From Nematostella vectensis (Eukaryota; Cnidaria; Anthozoa; Actiniaria; Edwardsiidae), in assembly GCF_932526225.1 (NCBI RefSeq), contig NC_064039.1, positions 16,610,639-16,670,638 on the forward strand: a stretch of DNA of 60,000 bases, given 5' to 3'. Positions 9,260 to 17,080 of this stretch are shown in pieces (within the stretch, counting starts at the first letter, position 1; each line of letters opens with the position of its first letter). The position numbers and the translations under genes are program-made. A model generated the notes under the pieces. The model had not been told where the DNA came from. It was given only the letters and a program-made list of their open reading frames with translations, and did no database searches.

Positions 9260-9484
9260 ATGTCGACGACGCAGCAGAGCAAGATTATAAAGACCATCAC
9301 CGACGCCGCAGTCATAACCGGCCTCGTCGCCGGTATCGGCTGGGTTGGGCGCAAGGTCTTACGCAAGGACTTCACCAAAGACCCCTCCGCAAACGCCATG
9401 AGCTACGCAAAAATGACTGCCGCCGTTGCAGGTGCTGTCGCTTTGAAGGGTTACCTTGAGGACCAGAAGATCCTGCCCATGTAG
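9260..9484 (+). CDS. Small conserved two-helix membrane protein of the element
   Basis: A 74-residue protein starts at ATG 9260. It has two hydrophobic segments (AAVITGLVAGIGWVG and MTAAVAGAVALKGYL), a basic connector (RKVLRKDFTKDP) and the tail EDQKILPM. An equally long open frame with only a few substitutions exists in copy B (33812-34036, minus), so this gene is intact in both copies although most others are broken. Function is unknown. I remember similar short proteins next to integrase genes in cnidarian copies, which would make it a conserved family member. It is flanked by intergenic hairpins on the 3' side. Confidence 0.7.
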   Translation: MSTTQQSKIIKTITDAAVITGLVAGIGWVGRKVLRKDFTKDPSANAMSYAKMTAAVAGAVALKGYLEDQKILPM

Positions 9485-9543
9485 TAGTGACTCGTGCGCG
9501 CTTTGCGCACACACACAGCACGCGAAGTGTGCTTCGCACAAAC
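9485..9543. promoter_or_regulatory. Intergenic hairpin cluster
   Basis: This 59-bp gap contains two back-to-back inverted repeats: GTGCGCGCTTTGCGCAC at about 9492-9508 and TGCGAAGCAC-type arms within GCGAAGTGTGCTTCGCACA at about 9521-9541. They could act in transcript termination, RNA processing or promoter binding for the next gene at 9544. Copy B keeps part of this arrangement. Confidence 0.45.
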
Positions 9544-9957
9544 ATGGCCTCTATCGCGATTTTGGTTGGCGGCGCCGTCCTAAACGCGACTGCATTCGTT
9601 GGTGGCAACTACCTCGCAAAGTTCCTGTCGAACGATGAGAGCCCCGCCTTAGCTGAGAAGGAGAGGCACGACAAGGCCCTAGAGAAATACCAACAAGACT
9701 ATGGACGCTACCAACAGCGGTGACAAAAACTCCTCGATTGGCAAGCTCAAAGTCGCGAGAGAGGGCCCCTCTCAAAGCGGAACTTCACCGACACCGACTA
9801 CGCGCTCAAACTCTACAACCAGACCTTCCTGGAGTCGATGCGGGCCCCCGAGCTGTCCGACTACTACGTCCCCAGCAAAACGCAGAAGAACGCCGAGTTG
9901 GCATACATAGGCGTCGGCGCTCTCGCCATCGGCTACGCAGCTAGCCGCTTGCTGTGA
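9544..9957 (+). pseudogene. Small conserved membrane-anchored protein, interrupted by TGA
   Basis: The ATG at 9544 begins MASIAILVGGAVLNATAFVG, an N-terminal hydrophobic helix. A charged helical middle follows (ALAEKERHDKALEKYQQDYG), then a second hydrophobic end (ELAYIGVGALAIGYAA). An in-frame TGA at 9721-9723 interrupts it, and the frame stays open to the stop at 9955-9957. Copy B has CGA at the equivalent codon, so the stop arose by a C-to-T change at a CpG in copy A. Function is unknown; two terminal hydrophobic segments around a coiled middle suggest a membrane-associated structural protein. Spacing to the previous gene is 59 bp. Confidence 0.65.
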
Positions 9958-10135
9958 TGCAGCTGCCGTCGAAACGCGTTCCGGCGTCTAGGCGGCCTTT
10001 TTCCATGCTGCGCGTATACGTGTACCCATACGTACGCCTTCGGCGTAGCAGACGGCATCCGCCTGCTGGAGACTAATACATGCGGTTGCAACGCATCGCG
10101 CACGCCTTTGGCGTACGTATACGTATACGCACGTA
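9958..10135. promoter_or_regulatory. Intergenic region with CG/TA-alternating palindromes
   Basis: This 178-bp gap before the integrase is dominated by palindromic, purine-pyrimidine alternating sequence: GCGTATACGTGTACCCATACG near 10011, ACGCCTTCGGCGTA near 10033, CACGCCTTTGGCGTACG near 10101 and CGTATACGTATACGC near 10116. The equivalent in copy B (33140-33240) keeps these features although neighbouring genes decayed. Candidate promoter or replication/recombination site; no function is demonstrated. Confidence 0.4.
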
Positions 10136-11080
10136 ATGACCCGCCGGAACGGCAAGCGCATGTCCGACGAAGAACTCGATGCGTTCCTTCGTCCTATATA
10201 CTACGCCAGAGGCGGCTTACAGGGAGTGACCGCCCTGCATACCAAACTTCCCAAGGGCTCAGCCTCCATAGATCGAGAGCGCAAGTGGGTAAGCTCGCAG
10301 CCCGTCGGGGGCTACACACAGACGCCCCCTCCTCCGACTTCCTACGCCCACTTCTCGGAGCAGATACCAAACCGTATCCACCAGTCGGACCTGCTATTCT
10401 TGCCAGCCGACTGCGGGTACAAGTATGCCCTGACTCTCGTTGACGTTGCTTCACGATATAAAGGCGCCCGCCCACTGAGGACTAAGAGCGCGGCCGTCGT
10501 CTCCCGGGCTGGCATCTATGCAGAGGGACCTCTCACATGGCCTAAGGTCCTCATGGTTGATGACGGCACGGAGTTCAAGGGTGCCACCACAAAGCTGCTA
10601 ACAGACCACGGGGTGGAGGTCCGGCGGGCTGAGCCAGGGCACCACAGGAGCCAAGCATTCGCCGAGTCTTTCCATCGCTGGCTGGCACAGCGCCTATTTC
10701 GTGCGCTGTACTCGAAGGAGCTTGCATCCGGCAAGACAAACCGCGAGTGGGTTACTGCTTTGCCAACCGTCATCTCGGACATAAACGCAACGAAGACTCG
10801 CATGACTGGCTTTGCGCCTAAAAACGCCATAAAGCTGAGGCGCGTGCCTCTCAAAGCCGCAAAGCCTCCCTTAGAGGTCCCCTTAGAGGTCGGAACGGAG
10901 GTGTACATCGCCGTAAACGAGGAAGACCTTCAGGACAAGGGCCAATGGCGAGCGACGGACCCATGGTGGACAAGCAAGGCGTACCCAATACTAAAGAGGG
11001 TCATGGAGCCCGGACAGCCGGTGCTGTATTACACGGCGTACCTAAGCACGGCTTCACACGTTCGCAGTTGCGTAGCGTGA
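10136..11080 (+). pseudogene. int: rve-family (retroviral-type) integrase, damaged near the C-terminus
   Basis: The frame starts at ATG 10136 (an alternative is ATG 10160). The N-terminal segment IYYARGGLQGVTALHTKLPK matches the pattern of Polinton/adintovirus integrases. The catalytic core has Asp85 (HQSDLLFLP), Asp142 (VDDGTEF) and Glu177 (SQAFAESFHR), giving D-x56-D-x34-E, that is D,D35E spacing. A C-terminal SH3-like region follows (VGTEVYIAVNEEDLQ). Compared with copy B there is a 6-bp in-frame deletion near 10510 and a missing base near 11041, so the last residues are out of register and the true C-terminus is lost. It would insert the element DNA into host chromosomes. It converges on the replication gene across a 75-bp gap. 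Confidence 0.9.
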
Positions 11081-11155
11081 CGCCAGCGCGACCAAAAAAA
11101 TCTGCTGGTCGCGCTAGCGTCACCCTAGCGCCAGCCTAGCGTCACGCTAGCGTGA
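11081..11155. terminator. Convergent 3'-end region with stem-loop and GCTAGCGT repeats
   Basis: A perfect 9-bp stem, GCGCGACCA at 11086-11094 and TGGTCGCGC at 11106-11114, encloses a loop with a run of A. It is followed by repeated TAGCGTCA/CGCTAGCGT blocks, themselves palindromic. It sits between converging integrase and replication genes, so a bidirectional terminator or processing signal is the simplest reading. Copy B keeps it at 32161-32189 with one stem mismatch. Confidence 0.55.
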
Positions 11156-11320
11156 TCAGCGCTTGTGCCTTCTATTGCAGCTGAGGCACGTGAGTCTGAC
11201 ATTCCACTTGTAGTGACCCTGACTGTCGTCCCGCCGGTCGATACTGAAGCATTGGAGATGACTCTTGGTGTATCCCTGAAGCAGAAGCTGAGTGCCACAG
11301 AGCGTGCACTTCTTTTCCGC
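11156..11320 (-). other. HNH endonuclease-type domain at the helicase C-terminus
   Basis: The last 50 codons of the long frame carry CTLC, then FSIDRRDD, GHYKWNVRL and CLSCNRRHKR before the stop at 11158-11156. Paired CxxC zinc ligands with an intervening D-R and H...N pattern are typical of HNH/recombination-endonuclease VII-like folds. Copy B retains the same residues (about 31978-32130). It could nick replication intermediates or ends. Confidence 0.7.
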
Positions 11321-14300
11321 GTCAGCAATCATGCCGAGTCCGTGGTCTACCGTCAGAACGTGGTGCGGCCCCGTGTACTTTGTGCGACCCTTTTGCCTGT
11401 CGTCTATAGCGTATCGCTTGATTCGCGCTATAATGAGCTCTTCACTGGGCGTAGCCTGCAGTCCTGTGGGAACCAGGGCACCTGGGGTGTCATCAGGGGG
11501 GATCACGCGGACTATCTGGTCGGCGAGCCGCACGCGGGAGATGCCGGTGTATACAGCATTCGTGATCCAGCCCTCTAAGCAGTGGTCTATTATAAACAGA
11601 CTCCTTGGAGTCTGGATAGTCTTGCCCTGCACCCGGTGGACTGTCCCCCAGCCCGCGTATTTCCACTCGAGGGGAAGCCCGTTAAGGACCACGCCGAGAG
11701 GGACCTCGACTACCGTGCCTTTGTACGCGTCGACCTTCTCACCCCTTTTGCCTGGCACGGGCACCGGCCGCCCTTGCTTGCGATAACGATGCGCGACGCT
11801 AGGATCGGCGTCAGAGCGGATGGTTGCTGGCAATCGGGGGTAGTTTTTCCTGTGGTGCTCTACCAATCGCTGCTGAACAAGGGCCCCCATCTTGTTGGTT
11901 GAGCACACCCTTATGTCGCTTGGGTAGGCCTGTTCGATCGCCGCGTCGAACGCCACCCCATCCCACTCCTCTCGAAACACCTCAAGCTGTTGGGAATCTG
12001 GCTGACACCAAATCCGGCCCTTTATGTCGTGGAGCCTGGAGGAGGGCGCGGCAGAGCCGCAGTTGCATGTACTGTACGGCTTTCCGCAGTCTTCACACAG
12101 GCAGCGGTAGTCGGACTCGAACCAGCGGATGTTCCCTTGTGCCCACTCCTTGAGCATATCGTGAGGCCCCTCTTTATCTTCCCAGGGCGGGACCTGCCCA
12201 AAGTCGCCACAACACACTACCTGACACGGCCGCGTGGCGAGATACCCTAGGATGGCGCGAAGCACTTTAGTCTGTACCTTACAGCACTCGTCAATGATGA
12301 TTACTTCTGCGAGACGGTCGAGTTTGTGCCCCAGCTCGGAAGGTCTCCACTCCTCTATCGGCTTCTCCGCTGGTATGCAGAGGTAGTGGTGGTAGGTTTG
12401 AGCCTTCACCGCGAATAGCGGGTTGTTGTGATGGTCGTGGGCGAGGTCGTTCTCGGGGGTGAGCAACACAACGTTGCGGCCGCGGAACATGCTCACCGCC
12501 CACTCGGTCTTCCCCGGTCCTCCCTGGCCGGCTAGATATATCCTTGCAGAGGTTGCGGCCACTAGATCGCACGGCAGACTCGGCGCAGTGCTTGGCTCCC
12601 AAGCCAAGCACCCCGACCTCTTCGGAACCCAAGCCGCTTCGGGTCGCCACTCGTACCCAGGCTTCTTGTGGCGCCACTCTCCATACATCGGATTTCGCTC
12701 TACGAGCTTCACACCACTGGGCACCGCCTTTGCGTATATGGCATCTGTGCACACTCGGAGGACGTCTTCGCGAGGGAACCGCCTCAACATGTGTCGCAAC
12801 GCTATGTTTGTGTACGCCAAGACGAAGGCCCTGATATGGTACCATTGTGAGCGCCGGACACCGTCTTTGTATTGGATCAGATGAGCCCCGTCGGCATGCT
12901 CGAAGTTAAGTGGTCGGTGCCCGCAAGGAGGTCTGTCAGATACGCGGCTTCTTCGCGGTCGCTGACTACGATCGAGGACTCGTCGCCATGGCGAGCGCAC
13001 TTGCCTACGAAACGGACAACGAGATCTCGACCCTGCGAGTCTTCGCCGCCGGGGCTGGAGCGGGGGAACTTGATGGAGTCCTTTTTTCCGACGCTATACA
13101 ACACCTCCCTCGCCGCGGCCATGACATGGTCACCCGAGTCTAACAGGTCCTTGAGCTCTGGCGTGGTGATCCAGCCCTCGTTTTGTTCCAAGTGCTGCCC
13201 TACCCTCCCGGAAGTGTAGGGGTGACAGGCCTCAGAGAACCCTCACTCGGTCAGCTGAATGGCCCCGGTCAGTTGAAGAACCTCGCTCAATGGCCGTCCC
13301 GCAACATCCGCGATACGATACACGTTCGTAGGGAAGCCGTATTTCCGTACCAGATCAATGGCGTCCGAGGAGCCGCCGAAGACACTGTCCTCGCATCCTA
13401 GGTACGCCGCACGCATGTCGATGTGCGCATGAGGCTGCGTCCCTAAGTTTTCCTTGCTATTCCACACTTTGTACTCAACCTGCGCCGCTCGCCAGACGCC
13501 CCTCTATTTAAGAGGCGTTGGCCTGATGTTCTCTCTTTGGGTCCACTTCTTGAAGCGATACCCTATTGCACCGCCCATCGAGTGCGTAGCTTCGGTGTAC
13601 TCTTGGTAGGCTGGGTGATCATTAGGGAGCCATTGAGGATCATGTCCAGTCTCGTCTGTAAACGCCCTGTCGATAGCCCATCCGTCTTGTCCCGATCGGT
13701 ACAGTTTGCCATCGTGCGTGACTATAACATGCTCACACAGCCAGACCCTCGTGCTTCTGGGGATCGCCCTGTTTATAAAGCGAATGAGCACCTCTCGCAC
13801 TCGCGTCGCGCCTTTTTGTGGCGGCACTGGTAGCGCGAGGCGCTGCCTCCCCCTGACATAACGAACGAAGCTCCCTCTCAGCCTCGAAGTCTAGGCCGTG
13901 GACGCTCGCGATCGCAGGTGGTTCAGTCGGAAGCTCCGCCCAGGCGTGGTTATTGTGGCAAGGGATGCGGATTTGTGTGTACCCCCTCTCGTACTTCCCC
14001 GAGTCCCACAGGACGTTGCCCAGGGCGTCCACGGCTACCAGCTTTATCCCGAGCTTCTTTTCCATCTCAAAGAGGTCTTCTTTGGTGCATCCCGTAGTGG
14101 CCAGCTTCTTGCCGAATCGCTCGAGAATCTTGCCTCCTGTCTTGGTTAGACCAAGGGAGCGCGAGGTGCCGCGATTCCTCAAGAAGTCGGCAACATAGCT
14201 CACAACACAGATAGCGAAGGCGTCGCTCCCCTCTCGCACAAACATCGGCCCAGGCTCACCATTTTGCTCAGGTAAAGGGCGAAGCTCGTATCTCACGTAG

Positions 14301-14554
14301 ACGTGGTACTCTCGCCCTTTCTCCCAAATACCCGCATCGATGCCTTCCAGGGCGCCGACTGCGATTTGGCCCCCCCTTTTGACTAATGACCCACCGATCT
14401 TGTGCTCCGAGCGCCCTTCCTCCTCTATGATTGGCGCCAATGGCTCTGCGGGGGCCTTACCAACGACCGTAAAGAGTCTGTAACACCGGTCGGGGTCTAA
14501 CATCTCGAGCACCAGTTCGCCCGCAGAGACTCTCGCTCGTGCGAGACTCACCAC
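11156..14554 (-). pseudogene. polB: PolB - Pif1-like SF1 helicase - HNH fusion, multiply broken
   Basis: One transcription-length unit of about 1,130 codons reads on the minus strand. From 14554 comes an N-terminal region, then PolB motif A (HIDMRAAYLGCE, about 13424-13389), a thumb/palm helix block (YHIRAFVLAYTNIAL) and motif C as CTDAIY (about 12751-12734), where the first Asp of the usual DTD is Cys. The helicase follows: Walker A GQGGPGKT (12529-12506), Walker B IIIDECC (about 12298), motif III CCGDFGQVPP, a Cys cluster CLCEDCGKPYSTCNC, motif V GTVHRVQGKTI and motif VI NAVYTGISRVR. The C-terminus has CTLC, FSIDRRDD, GHYKWN and CLSC, an HNH/zinc endonuclease pattern. Lesions are a frameshift near 13830, TAG at 13506-13504, TGA at 13245-13243, and a 4-bp deletion near 12905 relative to copy B. 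It would replicate the element's DNA. The helicase call is firm, PolB good and HNH good; whether it is one polypeptide is inferred from continuity. Confidence 0.8.
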
Positions 14555-14575
14555 ACCGAGCCGTCGTAATTTATA

Positions 14576-15167
14576 TCAGGCCCCCGCACAACCGGCTTTA
14601 GAGCAATGACACCTTTTCCACCAAGATCTCGTATCTCCTGGTAAACACTGGCACCGCCGACGAAGCGAGAGTACTAATAATCGGGGTCTGGGCCCTCTTG
14701 CCGCCGTCCCGGCAGCAGAGGGTCGACTTCCTCTGTCCACACTTAAGCAGCTTGTGTTTGACATCGTCGGGGATGTCCTCGTCCAGGATGTGCTGTACCA
14801 GCCCTGCCAGTACGGCGGGCGCCTCTTTGTCAGGCATGCTATCGAGAATCTCCTGGTAAACACCGGCGCTTATGTCTCGGCCCCGAAGAGTGGCATCCAC
14901 GCTTGGGAACCGAAGATGAGCGCCCCCGACGAAGAGAAAATAGTACTCCTCGGGGTCTAAGCCCTCCGGGCCCCCTTGCCGCCGTCCCGGCAGCAGAGGG
15001 TCGACTTCCTCTGTCCACACTTTCTCCGGTACGAGCGGCTTAAGCAGCCTGTGTTCGACATTATCAGGGATGTCCTCGTCCAGGATGTTCTGGACCAGCC
15101 CTGCCAGTACGGCGGGCGCCTCTTTGTCACGCATGCTATCGAGAATCTCCTCTATGTGGGCGTCCAT
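14576..15167 (-). pseudogene. Small acidic protein with a 99-residue tandem duplication
   Basis: The start is ATG 15167 (MDAHIEEILDSM). The sequence EILDSMxDKEAPAVLAGLVQ recurs 99 residues later, followed in both units by ILDEDIPD and a WTEEVDPLLPGRR element. The second unit in copy A has lost about 19 bp near 14745, which shifts the frame, and it then reads unrelated residues to 14598. Copy B carries a related tandem arrangement at 29583-30190. I recognise no family; the acidic helical composition suggests a regulatory or DNA-mimic-like protein only as speculation. It lies directly upstream of the replication gene on the same strand, about 20-40 bp away, and may share its early promoter. Confidence 0.5.
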
Positions 15168-15235
15168 GTTTGAGCACACCTTGTGCCACCCAGTCTGTAA
15201 CTGAGAGTTTGGGTATACCCTGCGCCACCCAGTCT

Positions 15236-15457
15236 CTAGTTGACCGCACTGCGGGCTGCGATGTCAGACAGGACGAGTGCGAACCATCCCCGAGCGCGCC
15301 TCTCGATGCCACGCATCCTCTGCTCTTCACGATTCGCTCCGCAGGGGCGGCACAACCGCGTCTCCGACTGAGTCCCTATGCCGCAGACCCTGCACGGCAC
15401 GGGGAGGGGGCTGCCCTTACGGAGCCTTTGGAGGTGCACCTTGCAGTAGGTGTCCAT
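15236..15457 (-). CDS. Small zinc-ribbon-like protein
   Basis: A 73-residue frame starts at ATG 15457 (MDTYCKVHLQRLRKG). It has Cys5, then CRVC at 22-25 and CRPC at 36-39, a plausible zinc-binding treble or ribbon, followed by basic helical sequence (EEQRMRGIERRARGW). Copy B has a 73-residue homologue (29293-29514) with the same cysteines apart from CCPC. The size and fold type suggest a DNA- or RNA-binding regulator; the function is not known. It is the outermost gene on this side, and element-like sequence stops within a few bases of its start codon, so its promoter is probably lost. Confidence 0.6.
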   Translation of the reverse strand: MDTYCKVHLQRLRKGSPLPVPCRVCGIGTQSETRLCRPCGANREEQRMRGIERRARGWFALVLSDIAARSAVN

Positions 15458-15482
15458 GAAGGTGTCCTTTCTGGATTTACAA

Positions 15483-16118
15483 GCAATTCCAAAGCTCGAA
15501 ATAACGAGTCCATTTGTAAAATGACCATCGAAAATTGCCTTTTACGCAGATACCGACCTTCATATGAAAACATCATTTCTTTTATGTTATTTCATGTAGA
15601 TTAGTTGTCTTTTCGGAAAATCGTCTTCAGACTCCCTGGGTTATGACAATTTCCCGCCATAATGATTGCAACGCGCGCGACAATTTTGCATTGCATTGCA
15701 ACGCGCGCGACAAGTTTGCTGAAATTTTATTTGCGATAAAAAGGTAGTAAATCTTCTTTTTATGCGGGGAATGAAGGCAAATCACTGGAGGATTTTACCT
15801 GCATAATGTATCTTCATTCAAGAGATGTACTTTTGTAAATATATCTTACTGTCTGTGGAGAATTCAAGTGAAAGAAAACATCTCTACGATCGGAAAGCGA
15901 CGATCAATTTGGACTAAATTATTTTACAAAAATATTGGTAAACATTCAGAGGATGTCTTAATTAGAAGTTATGCATTTGTGGATGATTTAAAGCATTGTG
16001 TGGAAATACGAACTGGCTTCCACAGAATGATTATTGCAATAAAATCTTCACGATGATCAGCAAAATTGTCAGGAGCAACTGTAAAACTAAACAAAGTTGG
16101 AAATTATATTGAGGAAAA
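15483..16118. repeat. Dispersed repeat family R1, copy 1
   Basis: The sequence beginning with AAAGCTCGAAATAACGAGTC matches 27064-27712 in the same orientation over about 600 bp, with small indels; a shorter, more diverged relative is at about 36125-36400. Shared landmarks include CAACGCGCGCGACAA, TTTGCGATAAAA and GTCTGTGGAGAATTCAAG. It has no coding capacity. Copy A's right border abuts or lies inside this copy. Confidence 0.75.
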
Positions 16119-16244
16119 AATACGTACGTAAGTACGTAATAAAACTCACTGTCTGAATATAAATACTGAGACTCGTCGTTGTAGAAAAGCCGCAACAAAT
16201 TTCTATTACAGCGTAGAAAGACTTTTTTGTTGTTGGTCGTTACA

Positions 16245-16316
16245 ACAGGATCCGGACCACTCAACAGCCAATCAGTGTGCGCCATTCCACCGGAAGTGGT
16301 TGTTGGCGTATAATAA
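16245..16316. repeat. Short dispersed repeat R2, copy 1
   Basis: The stretch around CAACAGCCAATCAGTGTGCG, CCATTCCACCGGAAGTGG and TTGTTGGCGTATAATAAA recurs at about 34555-34618 in the same orientation with few differences. It may be the end of a transposon or a promoter-like fragment (it contains CCAAT). No other structure is visible. Confidence 0.5.
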
Positions 16317-16649
16317 AAACATGTAAAGCTCGAGCAATTACGAAAAACGAAACTACTCGGCCCATTTAGTTACCTATATTTATTGGGGCTTATATTATTT
16401 TTATTAACATAATGTCTTTTTCTTATTAAAAATGGCATCATATTATTCAATATTTTTTTAGGGTTTTTTTTTAAGTTTTAGGTTTTAAAAACGAATTTCC
16501 ATATTTTTACTTCTCTGAGCCATTAAAACTAAATAAAAAAAAGACAATTCCCAATGTTTTTAGATATAAGTAACCTCTGTCAACGGTAAACTTGTATAGA
16601 GTTAAGCGTGTCGAAATATTAATCGGGTAAAAAGGCAATAAATTTTTGC
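16317..16649. other. AT-rich sequence, no feature seen
   Basis: Long T- and A-rich runs with short chance frames. No gene, RNA or repeat is recognised here. Confidence 0.4.
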
Positions 16650-17080
16650 GAGTTTTACTGATGAGGAACCCCTTTTATTTTACTCGCTTGGCTCCCACAA
16701 GCCAGCAAGATATCGGAATAGATCAAATAGAATCCAATAATTTTGATACATAAAGATAATTTTGATCTATTGCCATTTGTCATCAATGAGAATCATGGTC
16801 TTAAACTATGCTTGCTCTCCTTCAGTCCCTCTAGGTTGGGTCAGCGCGTTTTTTAAAATCGGTACAAAGGCCTTAAATTTGGTGATGTCGGTGGTAGCGA
16901 CCTCAGCGGCTATTTACGGCGCTATCAAGGGATGCGCTGGACCTCTAGGAGAACTCAATCTCGAGACCTACCAGAGAGACTTTGAGACCGTAAGGGACGA
17001 AGTACAGATTCTCAGCGACAGGGCGGACACGTTGCAGCAGGAAGGAACTGCCTTCGTTGGTGCAGCATCTAGCTTTTAAC
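16650..17080 (+). pseudogene. Duplicated exon (paralogue of the 40.19-kb exon) with lost donor
   Basis: This segment duplicates 39620-40440, including upstream non-coding sequence (CTCGCTTGGCTCCCACAAG and GATCTATTGCCATTTG equivalents). The exon-like part starts after a polypyrimidine tract and AG at 16833-16834 and would end at 17044. It encodes GWVSAFFKIGTKALN, a hydrophobic helix, then ETYQRDFETVRDEVQILSDR, a coiled coil. At the position where the 40.4-kb copy has the donor GGTAATG, this copy has GGAACTG, so the GT is gone. With no partner exons seen downstream, it is a pseudoexon or a diverged single-exon remnant. Confidence 0.65.

Larger units (their letters stand above)
1863..15462. mobile_element. 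Adintovirus/Polinton-type element, copy A (near full length, decayed)
   Basis: This GC-rich block contains, from left to right, membrane-active and capsid-like genes, an A32/FtsK-like packaging ATPase, small membrane proteins, an rve integrase, and on the minus strand a PolB-helicase-HNH gene and two small genes. Integrase plus PolB plus packaging ATPase plus capsid is the defining set of Polintons/adintoviruses. Base composition and short coding-dense spacing contrast sharply with flanking host DNA. The left limit is uncertain; the right limit is near 15460, where sequence turns into a dispersed host repeat. I could not find clear terminal inverted repeats. It carries at least five in-frame stops and several frameshifts, so it is a fossil copy. 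An inverted, deleted relative lies at 29.2-34.5 kb. Confidence 0.85.

Noticed and set aside
12459-13219. Plus-strand frames of 90-140 codons opposite the PolB/helicase gene
   Set aside because: They are antisense shadows in GC-rich coding DNA; domain motifs lie on the minus strand.
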